NCBI RefSeq assembly: GCF_003990975.1
Contig: NZ_RZJR01000009.1
Coordinates: 186,001 to 250,000 of the forward strand
DNA length: 64,000 nt
DNA from: Cohnella sp. AR92
GTDB taxonomy: Bacteria > Bacillota > Bacilli > Paenibacillales > Paenibacillaceae
Reading direction: 5' to 3'
How positions within the stretch are numbered: the stretch's first letter is position 1; each line of letters begins with the position of its first letter. Positions 52,912 to 61,968 of this stretch are shown here, in pieces. Under the pieces are notes generated by a model. It was not told the origin of the DNA, did no database searches, and saw nothing but the letters and a program-made list of their open reading frames with translations. A program made the translations under genes and the position numbers.

Positions 52912-54807
52912 TCATGCTTGCTTCACTTTAGCGATATATCTCGTTCGGATCAGAGCGAAATAAACGATCTGAATGAAGACGAATATTCCGAGCACCAACG
53001 CGGATTGACGAAACAGCCCGTAATCGAACATATGCTGCAGGGCTGTCAGGGCGACGGCTCCGTGAATGACCGCTACCAGAATGGGAACGAAGAACAGCAG
53101 CAGGATTTGCTTGGTCAGAATCCCGGATAGCTCCCGGTCGCTCAACCCCAGCTTCCGAATCGCGTTGAACTTGCGCTTGTCCTCCTCCAGATCCGTGTAC
53201 AGTCTGAAGTAAAGGAAGCTGCCCGCTCCCACGAAGAAGACAATGCCGATAAACAAACCGATGAACAAGACCGTCCCGTATTGCTGATCCAGTAAATAAA
53301 GCTGGTAATCCAAACTGAAGTACTTGAAGTGACCGTTCGCCCCGTCTTGGTCCAACCGTCCCTCAAGCTCTTTCCCTATCGCGACCAGATCCGCCGAGTC
53401 TTTCCGAGCGTCGAACGCATAGAAGCGGTCGACCTTCTCCCCTTCGCCTAGACGATCGTATAACGGATCCGGAACCACGTAATAGTTCTCGAAGATCGGA
53501 AGCGTCACCGACCGGATCGCTTGCACCGGATGAAGCGTCAGCTTCGAATCCGCGAGCGCAACATCGGCCATATCCGATTTCTTCTTATACAATGAATTGT
53601 TGTAGTACACGACCGCTGCTTCGTTCCCCTGAACCGCGGCAAGCTTCTCGCCGGCAGCCTCCGCAATCGAATTGAAGGAAGACGCCCGCACGACGGCAAC
53701 CGCTTGCCCCGATTGAAGCTTCGCGTACTTTATGTCCGCCTCATACTTTCGATAATCCGCGCCTGATCCCGCTAGAGTCCGCTCGATGAGATCAAGATGC
53801 GAGGCCGAGAGTTCCTGAGGGTTGTTTGCCTGCGACGTGTACTCGATCGCGAAGGGATTCTCGTCCTTCATGATGGACGTATACATCGACTTGAAACCGA
53901 TCAGCGAGCCGATCGCGCTGAACGCGACGGTAGACAGGATCGCCACCATAAAGAATGTACGAGCGTTGTCTTTCATGCGGTAAGCAAGGTCCGAGAAGAG
54001 CACCAGATTGGTTCGACGCCAGAAGAACGATCGGTTCCCCCTGCTTCGATTAATAAGATAGACGCTTAGCTGAGTGAACAACAAATAAGTGCCGGCGATC
54101 ACGATAATCGTCACGGGAATCATGGCGTAAACGACGAGCGTCCCTTTCACCACCAAAGCGATCGCGTAACCCCCGGCAAGCAGGAATACCGCCGACAAAG
54201 ACAGGAAAGCGGAAGCAAAAGGCGCAGGCTTGGGCTTTGTCGATCCCTTAAGCAAATCGATCAGCTTATGACCCCGCAGAATCACGACGGTAAACAGCGA
54301 GATGGCGAAGAACAACACCATAAAAGCTCCGAATGTCAGCCCTAACGCAGAAATAGGAAAGTAGAACGACAACGTCTGATCCAACCTCAGCGCGTTCTGC
54401 GCAACCAACAAGATGAGCTTGGCGAACACAAGCCCGATCCCAATTCCGGTCACGGTGGCCGCGAAGCCGATGATCATATTTTCCATGAACACCAGACCGC
54501 GAAGCTGCATATTGGACATGCCGTGCATGACGAGAATACCGAACTCTTTCTTGCGAGTCTTCAGGAACGCGCCCATCGAATACAGCACGAAGAAGAACGA
54601 GAACGCATAGATGATCGCCTCGGCGAAATGCATGGCCATGGAAACGTTCGAATGAATCGCCTCCCCCTTAAGTCCGGGGTGGAACGCGAACATGGAATAG
54701 ACGAAGAAGACCATGACCGAGAAGGCGCTGCTCAAGAAGTAAGCGGCATAGATCCGGCTGTTGCGGAGGACGTTGTTAAACGCGAACCGACGCAAGGTCA
54801 TGCGCAT
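52912..54807 (-). CDS. Bce-type ABC transporter permease (FtsX domains)
   Basis: A 631-residue permease with about ten membrane helices and a large extracellular loop between roughly residues 320 and 530. The first FtsX unit contains SMGAFLKTRKKEFGILVMHG and ILRGHKLIDLLKG; the second contains FNAIRKLGLSDRELSGIL. This plan is unique to BceB/YxdM-type peptide-antibiotic detoxification modules, where the loop contacts the drug and the sensor kinase. Its start overlaps the ATPase gene by 32 bases. It acts with the kinase, regulator and ATPase just upstream. Confidence 0.92.
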   Translation of the reverse strand: MRMTLRRFAFNNVLRNSRIYAAYFLSSAFSVMVFFVYSMFAFHPGLKGEAIHSNVSMAMHFAEAIIYAFSFFFVLYSMGAFLKTRKKEFGILVMHGMSNMQLRGLVFMENMIIGFAATVTGIGIGLVFAKLILLVAQNALRLDQTLSFYFPISALGLTFGAFMVLFFAISLFTVVILRGHKLIDLLKGSTKPKPAPFASAFLSLSAVFLLAGGYAIALVVKGTLVVYAMIPVTIIVIAGTYLLFTQLSVYLINRSRGNRSFFWRRTNLVLFSDLAYRMKDNARTFFMVAILSTVAFSAIGSLIGFKSMYTSIMKDENPFAIEYTSQANNPQELSASHLDLIERTLAGSGADYRKYEADIKYAKLQSGQAVAVVRASSFNSIAEAAGEKLAAVQGNEAAVVYYNNSLYKKKSDMADVALADSKLTLHPVQAIRSVTLPIFENYYVVPDPLYDRLGEGEKVDRFYAFDARKDSADLVAIGKELEGRLDQDGANGHFKYFSLDYQLYLLDQQYGTVLFIGLFIGIVFFVGAGSFLYFRLYTDLEEDKRKFNAIRKLGLSDRELSGILTKQILLLFFVPILVAVIHGAVALTALQHMFDYGLFRQSALVLGIFVFIQIVYFALIRTRYIAKVKQA

Positions 54808-55546
54808 GCCCTCCCATCAACGACAGCATATCGATAATTTTCTGGAAGAACGCCTGACGATTATCGCCCCGATGAATCTCGTTGTACAGCTGGCCGTCCT
54901 TGATGAAGATCACCCGGTGGCAGTAGCTGGCCGCCAAGGCATCGTGGGTGACCAGAAGCGTCGTCGTCCCTTCGGTCTGGTTGATCTCCGATAAGGTCAG
55001 CATGACGTCCTTCGCCGCTTTGGAATCCAAGTTCCCTGTCGGCTCGTCCGCAAGCAGCAGACTGGGCGTATGGATGATCGCCCGCGCGATCGCCGCCCGC
55101 TGCGCTTGTCCTCCGGAGATCTCGTAAGTTCTCTTGCCGAGGATATGCTCGATCCCCAATCTCTCCGCGAGCCTGCGAGCCTTCTGCTCCATGACCGATA
55201 CTCGTTCGCCCTCCAGGACGAGCGGCAGGACGATGTTCTCCTCGACTGTTAGCGTATGCAGCAGATTGAAGTCCTGAAAGACGAATCCGAGCTCCTTGCG
55301 CCGGAACTTCGCCAGCTTGTTCTTCTTCAACCGATGCGGAACTTGCCCATTGATGGATATTTCCCCGCTGGACGGCTGGTCGATGGTCGCCACCAGGTTC
55401 AGCAGCGTCGTTTTGCCGCTGCCGGACGGTCCCATGACGCCGACGAATTCTCCCTTCTCTATCGCGAACGAAATATTGTTCAGCGCCCGATATTGGACGC
55501 CTTCGCCGTAAATTTTGCTTACTTGGTCCACATTAAGAATGTCCAT
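54776..55546 (-). CDS. Bce-type ABC transporter ATPase
   Basis: A 256-residue MacB-like ATPase. Walker A is GPSGSGKTT near residue 39, the signature is EISGGQAQR near 145 and Walker B is LLLADEPTGNLDS near 166. The closing H-loop is in LVTHDALAASYC. It energises the permease encoded immediately downstream. The short gap after the sensor kinase (about 87 bp) includes its ribosome binding site. The module is probably self-induced by a peptide antibiotic. Confidence 0.93.
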   Translation of the reverse strand: MDILNVDQVSKIYGEGVQYRALNNISFAIEKGEFVGVMGPSGSGKTTLLNLVATIDQPSSGEISINGQVPHRLKKNKLAKFRRKELGFVFQDFNLLHTLTVEENIVLPLVLEGERVSVMEQKARRLAERLGIEHILGKRTYEISGGQAQRAAIARAIIHTPSLLLADEPTGNLDSKAAKDVMLTLSEINQTEGTTTLLVTHDALAASYCHRVIFIKDGQLYNEIHRGDNRQAFFQKIIDMLSLMGGHAHDLASVRV

Positions 55547-55633
55547 CGCGTCTTACTCCCTTTCCATGAAAGAAGAACTCTTGATATCAGTCTACCGGAG
55601 AAGGGAGATCCGTCCTATCGATTAGGCTTTCAG

Positions 55634-56635
55634 TTATCTTACATCCGTGTAAGGTTGGACTTGCCGGAAGTCGATCTTCAGGAGGGTTCCCTCGCCTACG
55701 GTCGATTCCAGCTCGATCGGATGCTGCAGCTGATCGCAAATCTTCTTCGCCAGATAAAGTCCCATGCCCGTGGATTCCCTGAACTGCCGTCCGTTCTCAC
55801 CGGTGAAGAAGGGCTGGAACACCCGCTTCCGGTCGGAGAGCGGAATGCCGACGCCCCGATCCCGGATCTCCAGCGTAATGCTATCTCCATCTGCCTTCGA
55901 CTCAAAACTCACCTTCGACCGGCTGCCGGCCGAATATTTAATGGCATTGCTCACGATCTGGTTCAGGGCAAACCGCATCCACTTGGCGTCGGTCTCGACC
56001 CAAAGCTCCGGATCAACCTGGTTGTCGGGATACACCTCGCTGCGGATAAACAGCCTTTTATGCTCGTTGATGGCCCCCGCCGCCAGCTCCCGCAAGTTGA
56101 CCCGCTCCGCCTGAAAGTCCTGCTCGAAGGCTTCCAATCGGGCGGCGTACAGCACCTTTTCCAACCCTTGCTCAAGACGTTCCGCCTCCTCGCCGATGCT
56201 GGCGAAGGATGGCTCCTCCCGGTTCTGAACGGTCAGGTGAATAACGGAGAGCGGCGTCTTCATCTGATGTACCCATTGGTTCATGAACGACAAATGGTCC
56301 CTTCTATGGTGCTCCCATGCGTTCGCTTGATTCTGGTATTGCCGATATTGGCTCTGCAGCAGCTCATGAAGCGCGGCGGGGACGGGGGCTTCGCCAAGCT
56401 GCGTAATCGATTCCTCCAACGACAACTCGGTGGCGGACAGCAGCTTGTACATTTTCGCATGGCGGAAATAACGATAAACGAGATATCCCAAGAGTACGAA
56501 CATTCCGATGAAGACGGCGTAAGAGCCTGTTCGCCAGTCGCGGTATCCATCCAAGAAGTAGACGGATAAGACGAGCACCAATTGCGCAAATTGGAGGACA
56601 ATGAGCAACGCATGCTCGCGCAGAAACAGCTTCAT
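55634..56635 (-). CDS. Bce-type intramembrane-sensing histidine kinase
   Basis: A 333-residue kinase with only a tight pair of helices at the N-terminus (LLIVLQFAQLVLVLSVYFL and AVFIGMFVLLGYLVYRYF) and almost no outer domain, the mark of intramembrane-sensing BceS kinases. The phosphoacceptor His is in NQWVHQMKTPLSVIHL near residue 120. The ATPase part has an N box (VSNAIKYSAG), DRGVGI and GMGLYLAKKI. Such kinases read the flux of the partner ABC transporter. It overlaps the regulator gene by four bases. Confidence 0.92.
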   Translation of the reverse strand: MKLFLREHALLIVLQFAQLVLVLSVYFLDGYRDWRTGSYAVFIGMFVLLGYLVYRYFRHAKMYKLLSATELSLEESITQLGEAPVPAALHELLQSQYRQYQNQANAWEHHRRDHLSFMNQWVHQMKTPLSVIHLTVQNREEPSFASIGEEAERLEQGLEKVLYAARLEAFEQDFQAERVNLRELAAGAINEHKRLFIRSEVYPDNQVDPELWVETDAKWMRFALNQIVSNAIKYSAGSRSKVSFESKADGDSITLEIRDRGVGIPLSDRKRVFQPFFTGENGRQFRESTGMGLYLAKKICDQLQHPIELESTVGEGTLLKIDFRQVQPYTDVR

Positions 56636-57339
56636 CTCGGCTCCCCGCCCTCCTCCGTCGGCTTGATCCGGTATCCGGCTCCGCGAATCGTTTCGATTCC
56701 CCCGAGAACTCCGGCCTCCTGCAATTTCTTCCGCAGCCGGGTCACATTGACGTTGAGCGTATTCTCGTCTACGTAAGTCTGGTCATCCCATAGAAGCTCC
56801 AGCAATTCCTCCCGGGCGACAACCCGGGGATAGCGTTCAAGCATCGCTTCCGCGAGCAGCGCTTCCTTCTTCGTCAAGACCACGGAGGCGTTGCCGTAAT
56901 GAAGCTCCATCCGCTCCGGGTAAAGCGTCATTCCCGCTTCGCGAACGACCCGTTCCTCCGCCTGCGCGGCATATTCTCCGTAAACGCGGCGCAGCTGGCT
57001 GCGGATCTTGGCGACCATAACCTCGGCTTGAAGCGGCTTCGTCATGTAATCGTCCGCCCCGTATTCCAGCGCCATCACTTGATCCATCTCCCCGGCTCTC
57101 GCCGAGATGAAGAGGATCGGACAGGTGGACACGCTCCGGATCTGCCGGCACCAGTAGAACCCATCGTATTGGGGCAGATTCACGTCCATGATCACAAGAT
57201 GGGGATTCGTCTTCTTAAACAGCTGCAGAATTTGACCGAAATCGGTCGCGGTTACCGCTTGAAAACCGTATTTCTCTATGTGATTCCCCATTAGCTCGGC
57301 CAGCTTGGGGTCGTCTTCGCAGATTAGAATTCGATACAA
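56632..57339 (-). CDS. Bce-type response regulator, OmpR family
   Basis: I place the start at a TTG (57339) with AGGAGG nine bases upstream, which gives MYRILICEDDPKLAEL; the longer frame begins without a ribosome binding site. The 235-residue protein has a receiver domain with Asp52 in LVIMDVNLPQYDG, the conserved Lys in YMTKPLQAEV, and an OmpR-type winged helix (DENTLNVNVTRLRKKLQ, IRGAGYRI). It is the first gene of the four-gene module and should activate the ABC genes when the kinase signals. Confidence 0.93.
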   Translation of the reverse strand: MYRILICEDDPKLAELMGNHIEKYGFQAVTATDFGQILQLFKKTNPHLVIMDVNLPQYDGFYWCRQIRSVSTCPILFISARAGEMDQVMALEYGADDYMTKPLQAEVMVAKIRSQLRRVYGEYAAQAEERVVREAGMTLYPERMELHYGNASVVLTKKEALLAEAMLERYPRVVAREELLELLWDDQTYVDENTLNVNVTRLRKKLQEAGVLGGIETIRGAGYRIKPTEEGGEPR

Positions 57340-57444
57340 TTCAGCCTTCCTCCTCGGCAGCAGCAAATAGTTAGAAAGCTAGCTTGCCTCTCGTACTAGA
57401 TTAAGCCAAGGTCCTTCCCGCGTCCATACCGCTTCCGCATCAGA

Positions 57445-57473
57445 AAACCCACAACCCGGACGGTTGCGGGTTT
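57445..57473. terminator. Hairpin upstream of the Bce module
   Basis: AAACCC plus CAACCC in 57445-57457 pairs with GGTTG plus GGGTTT in 57461-57473. The stem is G+C-rich with T/A flanks and can act on either strand. It separates the regulator gene from the promoter at 57508. Confidence 0.6.
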
Positions 57474-57507
57474 AGCTTTGTCCTCTGCCCGCTCCATCTG
57501 TAATACG

Positions 57508-57536
57508 TTGATCTTTTTTCCAAAATAGAGTATTTT
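57508..57536 (+). promoter_or_regulatory. Promoter of the APH leader
   Basis: TTGATC (57508-57513), a 17-bp spacer and TATTTT (57531-57536) form a plausible sigma-A promoter. The leader to the next gene is about 290 nt. Confidence 0.5.
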
Positions 57537-57588
57537 ATAGACAGCTTAGCGATAAGCAAGTTCCTGACACGAAAGGGGATGTGTTTGA

Positions 57589-57621
57589 ATGGCAACTACT
57601 TATAGGGTGGTTCGGTCTTAA
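57589..57621 (+). CDS. Possible 10-residue leader peptide
   Basis: An ATG with AAAGGGG ten bases upstream opens the short frame MATTYRVVRS, ended by TAA. It lies in the leader of the APH-fold kinase gene. A strong hairpin follows 19 bases after the stop (57641-57672). The peptide itself has no distinctive sequence. It could be a regulatory leader peptide or the start of a deleted gene. Confidence 0.4.
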   Translation: MATTYRVVRS

Positions 57622-57640
57622 ACTGAATAGCAGGCATATG

Positions 57641-57672
57641 CAAATAAAGCGGGAAAACGCCCGTATTATTTG
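57641..57672 (+). promoter_or_regulatory. Leader hairpin upstream of the APH-fold gene
   Basis: CAAATAAAGCGGG (57641-57653) pairs with CCCGTATTATTTG (57660-57672) with two mismatches, around a six-base loop. It comes just after the short leader frame, as in attenuation systems. The T run is broken, so termination is uncertain. Confidence 0.45.
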
Positions 57673-57829
57673 TTATGCCAATCCAAAGTAACCTTTCGTG
57701 AATATTGCTGTTTGCAGGGTACGATGAAGATCGTATTATTTTGCGTCCTAATGCCGCGCGACAGCAGCTTCTTAGAGGCTGCTTGTCCGTGGCATTTTTG
57801 CGTGCAAAAACAACTTTACAGGAGCGAGG

Positions 57830-58855
57830 GTGGAAGAAATGAATATGAAATACGAAACGCTGATCTATGTTTTAAGCCAACGATTCAAGACGGATATCAT
57901 CTCCGCCGACTGCCAAACCATGCCGTTACAGGGCGGAACGGTGGGAAATGTGTACCTGGCAACGGGAATCGCCGAATCCGCGGATGGCGAAAAATCGCCG
58001 TACCGTATCGTGCTAAAAATCCAGAAGAAATGGGAACGTTACGGAGATCCGGGTTCATGGCGCCGGGAATATGATCTCTATACGTCTGACTTGGGAGCGA
58101 CGTTCTCGGATGCCTTCCGCTGGCCGACATGTTACCACGCCGAGATCAATGCTGAAGAAAATGAATTCGAGCTGTGGCTGGAGTATATCGAGGGAGTCAC
58201 TGGTTTAAATTTGACCGGCGACATGTATGAACAAGCCGCGTTGGAATTAGGGCGCTATCAAGGAAAACTGTATACGGAGCAGCCCGCCGTACTGCGGAGA
58301 CTGACCAATCTAAGCCATGCAGAGCTCATGAAGAATACGTATTTACATTACCGGTCATGGCCGGTCGTCTACGATTATATACGCTCGGCGGACTGCGAAT
58401 TCCCTCAGCACGCGGGGCAAATGCTCATCGACATCGATGAGCACGCAGACGAGATATTCGCCCGCATCGCAAATTTGCCCCTCGTACTATGCCACCGGGA
58501 CTTCTGGGTTGCCAACCTGATCTATACGGACGGGAAAATCGTGCTCATCGACTGGGATACCAGCGGATGGGGTTACCTGGGCGAGGACCTCGCAAGCCTG
58601 ATTGCGGATGAAGCGGATATCGATCGCATGGTCGAATACTACCAGCGATGCGTTCCCGCCTATTACAAAGGCTTCTCGGAGTATGCGGAAATATCCCCTA
58701 TTGCCGATACTTGCGTCTACGAGATGATCCTTCTCGTATTCGGGTACAGGCTTGTAGAGCGGTACCTCCATACGGAGGACGATGGAGAGAAGATGAAGTG
58801 TGTACAGACGCTTCAAAAAATCCACGAAATGAAGACCAACTCTGTGCAGGGATGA
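57830..58855 (+). CDS. APH-fold phosphotransferase
   Basis: A 341-residue kinase-like protein. I keep the GTG at 57830 because AGGAG lies five bases upstream; an ATG at 57839 is equally possible. The N-lobe has QGGTVGNVYLATG with the ATP-binding loop and VLKIQKKW with the Lys. The catalytic loop VLCHRDFWVANLIY is near residue 225 and the metal-binding VLIDWDTSGWG is near 243. All kinase motifs look intact, unlike the gene at 24984. Members include aminoglycoside and other drug kinases as well as sugar kinases. The substrate is not determined. Confidence 0.85.
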   Translation: MEEMNMKYETLIYVLSQRFKTDIISADCQTMPLQGGTVGNVYLATGIAESADGEKSPYRIVLKIQKKWERYGDPGSWRREYDLYTSDLGATFSDAFRWPTCYHAEINAEENEFELWLEYIEGVTGLNLTGDMYEQAALELGRYQGKLYTEQPAVLRRLTNLSHAELMKNTYLHYRSWPVVYDYIRSADCEFPQHAGQMLIDIDEHADEIFARIANLPLVLCHRDFWVANLIYTDGKIVLIDWDTSGWGYLGEDLASLIADEADIDRMVEYYQRCVPAYYKGFSEYAEISPIADTCVYEMILLVFGYRLVERYLHTEDDGEKMKCVQTLQKIHEMKTNSVQG

Positions 58856-58861
58856 CTCTAA

Positions 58862-59089
58862 AAAGAAAATCCAGAACCAGACGGATCACTTCAACTGCAG
58901 CCTGGGCGCGATGTCGCCGAACTGATCGAAGCAGCAGCGAACAATTGGTATCTGAAGCGGCTTGGAGAAACAGCGATGCTTTTAAAGCGGCACACAAACG
59001 TCCTGAACCAGGTTCCGCTTCTGCCCAAAGTATCGCTATTCAGGAGTAGAGGATTTGAACATAAATCACTAAAAGAAACAAACCAATGA
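58862..59089 (+). pseudogene. Unrecognised 75-codon open frame without start
   Basis: Directly after the APH-fold gene, a frame runs from a TAA (58859-58861) to a TGA at 59087. It encodes NPEPDGSLQLQPGRDVAELI and then AAANNWYLKRLGETAMLL with a basic end. The composition looks like real protein, helical and charge-balanced, but there is no start codon and no ribosome binding site. I read it as the C-terminal scrap of an unknown gene, with its front lost. I do not recognise the family. Confidence 0.35.
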
Positions 59090-59093
59090 CCAG

Positions 59094-60038
59094 TTATTTG
59101 GCGATAACCGGAATGCAGAATTCCACGCGGACGATGCGTTCCGGATCGAGCTGAGGATTGTTATGAAAGATTTGAATATGGTTGCGCGACGTGTCCCAGA
59201 GATAGGGGCTTAGCGGCAGCCACTGGATGCTGACGAGGTGGGCTAAATCACGGATGACGTCGGATTGACCCTCCATATAGATCACGGCGTATTTGCCGCC
59301 CAGAATAGTCACGCGCTCGATGTCGTGAATTGGATCAAACGGCAAATCGGTCGTAATGCAGGCCATGTAGCGATGTTTGTCGGGCGGAGTGATATACGGG
59401 TCGTCCGGGATTAGACCGATGTACTGACTGTCGCAAGTGAGCAAATCCCGAGCCTTCATCCACCCTTCCACCTTAGCGAACACAGCGCCAGTGCTGGGAC
59501 CAACATCGTCCGTAAGAATCGGTCCATAGTAGGTGCAGCAGACCGCTTGCCGTTCGGGCAGCGACATCACCTTTATAGCCAGCCGATCATATTTCTCTTC
59601 GAGCATCCGCCGCCGCTCATCGGCGGCTTCCGTTTGCGCGCCGGTATGCCGGAGGAAGTTCGCCAAGACGGCGTCAAGCCGAAAGCGGGAGCGATATTCA
59701 GTTGCCGACAAACCCGTATGTTGCTTGAATACCCTGGCGAAATGGGCGGATGACTGCAACCCGCATGCCAGCGCGATATCTATCAAGGGACGCTCCGGCT
59801 GGAAGAGCAGCAACTTCGCCGCTTTTTCCACGCGGAGCCGGTTGACGAACGCGTGCACGTTCTCATTCATCGTCCGTTTGAATATCCGATGAAAATGATG
59901 GACGGAGAACGCCGCAATGTCGGCCAGCGTCTCCATCGGGAGCGGGTCGCCGAGATGGCTCTCTATATAACGAACGACGCGGTTGATGCGGTGTGCGTAT
60001 TCTTTGCCCTGAGCGGACTGGGTATGAGTTGGCTGCAT
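59094..60038 (-). CDS. AraC-family regulator with GyrI-like effector domain (third)
   Basis: The start at 60038 has GGAGGGG just upstream; the earlier start adds a hydrophobic stretch unlikely to belong. The 314-residue protein has the N-terminal AraC HTH (LADIAAFSVHHFHRIFKR ... FARVFKQHTGLSATEYR, residues about 35-115) and a GyrI-like domain from about residue 150. It belongs to the same class as the two paralogues near 15-16.7 kb but differs more from both. It is divergent from the serine hydrolase gene, 138 bp away. Confidence 0.88.
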   Translation of the reverse strand: MQPTHTQSAQGKEYAHRINRVVRYIESHLGDPLPMETLADIAAFSVHHFHRIFKRTMNENVHAFVNRLRVEKAAKLLLFQPERPLIDIALACGLQSSAHFARVFKQHTGLSATEYRSRFRLDAVLANFLRHTGAQTEAADERRRMLEEKYDRLAIKVMSLPERQAVCCTYYGPILTDDVGPSTGAVFAKVEGWMKARDLLTCDSQYIGLIPDDPYITPPDKHRYMACITTDLPFDPIHDIERVTILGGKYAVIYMEGQSDVIRDLAHLVSIQWLPLSPYLWDTSRNHIQIFHNNPQLDPERIVRVEFCIPVIAK

Positions 60039-60176
60039 GTTCCCCTCCGAGAAGAAACTCTTTTGTCCATCATAGCAAAAAACGTTAAACGAAAGGCAGA
60101 AAACGGAAAGAAATCCCATGCTGCTTTGGGTACAATCGTAGTCGAAGGATATTTGTCGGTAAAAGAGGGATATCGG

Positions 60177-61304
60177 ATGTTCGCGTTACGCAGTAATATA
60201 CTGAAGTCGGCTACGGTCGCATGGATTGCTATAATCAGCTTCGCATTGGCAGGATGCTCGGAGGGTTCGAGTGTACTGGCGGACGGGTCGGAAGCCGCGA
60301 AACAGCAGGAGAAGCTTGTGCCCGAGCCGGATTACTGGCCGACCGAGGCATGGCGCACCGCGAAGCCGGACGAGCGGGGCATGGACGGGAAGAAGCTGAC
60401 AAAGATCCTAGACGGGCTCCCGCTGAAGCCTATTCGATCGATGGTCGTTGTCAAGGACGGCTACATTGTCGGCGAATATTACAAAGAAGGCAATCCAGAG
60501 AAGGAGTACGAGATCAACTCCGTTACGAAGAGTATCACGTCGGCGCTCGTCGGCATCGCGATCGAGGAAGGAAAGATTGGCGACATCGACGATCCAGTGC
60601 TGAACTATTTTCCGAAGCTCGCCGCCGAAGAGACGGACGCGGACAAAAAGTCCATTACAATTGCACACCTGCTGTCGATGACATCGGGCTTGGACTGGCC
60701 GGAGTGGACGGAGTGGAATTACTTCGTCGAGCCAATGCTAAATTCGAAGGACTGGCCGGCGTTCGTGCTTCAACGGTCGATGGAACGCAAGCCAGGAGAT
60801 GCGTTTAATTACAACACCGGCGGCTCGCAGGTGCTGGCGACGATTCTGAAGACAACGACCGGACTTAGCGAATATGAGTATGCCAAGAACAAACTGTTCG
60901 AGCCTATTGGCATCACCCGCGATTTGTTCTGGTACGGCAGTCCAGACGGCTCTAACACGGGCGGCTTTGGGCTCAAAATGAGCTCCAGGGATCAAGCTCG
61001 TTTCGGCTTTCTCTACCTGCATGGCGGAAAGTGGGAGGACAAACAGATCGTGCCGGCGGATTGGGTGACCGGTTCGACAAGCGTTCATGCCGACGGCGTC
61101 TCGCTCTTTGGCGAATACGGGTACCACTGGTGGGTCGGCTCATTAGCGGGAGAGCGTCTGTACGACGCGATGGGATACGGCGGTCAATATATCTACGTCG
61201 TACCGAGGCGGAATCTCGTCGTCGTCTTCAGCTCCGATTCGCCGGAAGACTCTACACTACCGCAGCCGATTATGAGAGAAATTATCCAAGCAGTGAAAGG
61301 ATGA
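60177..61304 (+). CDS. Serine hydrolase of the beta-lactamase/penicillin-binding (class C) family
   Basis: I start at 60177, after AGAGGGAT, where a lipoprotein signal (LAGC, Cys26) follows; the longer frame overlaps the divergent gene. The 375-residue protein has SVTKS (SxxK, active Ser) near residue 120, the YNTG triad near 207 and, in place of the KTG/HTG motif, MGYGGQY near 340. This is the serine beta-lactamase-like (DUF/EstB) family, whose members can be esterases, peptidases or beta-lactamases. It should be anchored outside the membrane. A VOC protein gene is coupled to it. Confidence 0.85.
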   Translation: MFALRSNILKSATVAWIAIISFALAGCSEGSSVLADGSEAAKQQEKLVPEPDYWPTEAWRTAKPDERGMDGKKLTKILDGLPLKPIRSMVVVKDGYIVGEYYKEGNPEKEYEINSVTKSITSALVGIAIEEGKIGDIDDPVLNYFPKLAAEETDADKKSITIAHLLSMTSGLDWPEWTEWNYFVEPMLNSKDWPAFVLQRSMERKPGDAFNYNTGGSQVLATILKTTTGLSEYEYAKNKLFEPIGITRDLFWYGSPDGSNTGGFGLKMSSRDQARFGFLYLHGGKWEDKQIVPADWVTGSTSVHADGVSLFGEYGYHWWVGSLAGERLYDAMGYGGQYIYVVPRRNLVVVFSSDSPEDSTLPQPIMREIIQAVKG

Positions 61305-61309
61305 ATGAA

Positions 61310-61684
61310 ATGATAGATTATGTAGAGACCCTTTATATTCCCGTTTCAGATGCAGAAGCGGCAGGTCACTGGTATGCAAAGCATTTTGGACTACAACAAA
61401 GAAGAGAAGGCAGCTATTCCGCACTAGTGCTCCCGAGAGGCCAAAGCCTCATGTTTATCGAGACGAATGAGAGGCGAACACTTAATTTTATCAACAAGGA
61501 AGGCTATGAAATGTTTGCTGTGACTTTTAAAGTGGATGATGCTCAAGCTCTTCATAGCAAAATGAAGGAACACGGGGTTGAGGTTGGCGAGTGTACGAAT
61601 GACGGCAATTGCGGATATAACTTCAAAGTATACGACTTGGACGGAAATCGTCTTCATCTATGGGGAGGATTCCCGCTGGGTTAA
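61310..61684 (+). CDS. VOC-family (glyoxalase-like) protein
   Basis: I prefer the ATG at 61310, which is better spaced from AAAGG than the ATG overlapping the previous stop (61301). The 124-residue product has the VOC beta-alpha-beta-beta-beta fold: VETLYIPVSDAEAAGHWYAK, SLMFIET, and FKVYDLDGNRLHLWGG at the end. Such proteins bind a metal and act in resistance (fosfomycin, bleomycin) or metabolism. The Glu/His ligand set is partly present. It is linked to the lipoprotein hydrolase gene and is probably cotranscribed. Confidence 0.85.
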   Translation: MIDYVETLYIPVSDAEAAGHWYAKHFGLQQRREGSYSALVLPRGQSLMFIETNERRTLNFINKEGYEMFAVTFKVDDAQALHSKMKEHGVEVGECTNDGNCGYNFKVYDLDGNRLHLWGGFPLG

Positions 61685-61968
61685 CGCTATTCTTATTTTC
61701 AATTCTCTTCGTCACCGGTCGCTAATGGATTCTCACTATAAGAGATCCAATCACTCCAATTGCAGAATTGGCTCTGGAAGCCAATCAGCAATACTTCGAC
61801 CACGCACCAAAAACAAAAACAAGGCTAGTTTGCAACCCTTGGGAACTTCTATGGTGAAATCTTGAAAGTCTTGTCATGTGCTTATGAGAAGAACTTGCAT
61901 CATAAAATAAAAAACCACGCTGAGCGTGGCTTCTAATGGATTTTACTAATGGCTGGCCTTGGCGCTAT
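61685..61968. other. Gap without a recognisable gene
   Basis: The 284-bp stretch between the VOC gene and the glycine-zipper gene contains a terminator (61915-61929) and a small hairpin with CCAATTGCAGAATTGG. I see no reading frame of note and no strong promoter. Confidence 0.4.
61915..61929 (-). terminator. Terminator of the glycine-zipper gene
   Basis: CCACGC (61915-61920) pairs with GCGTGG (61924-61929). On the minus strand a T run (TTTTTTATTTT) follows. Confidence 0.8.

Noticed and set aside
57670..58074. 134-codon open frame over the start of the APH-fold gene
   Set aside because: It overlaps the kinase gene in another frame, has no ribosome binding site and shows no domain.
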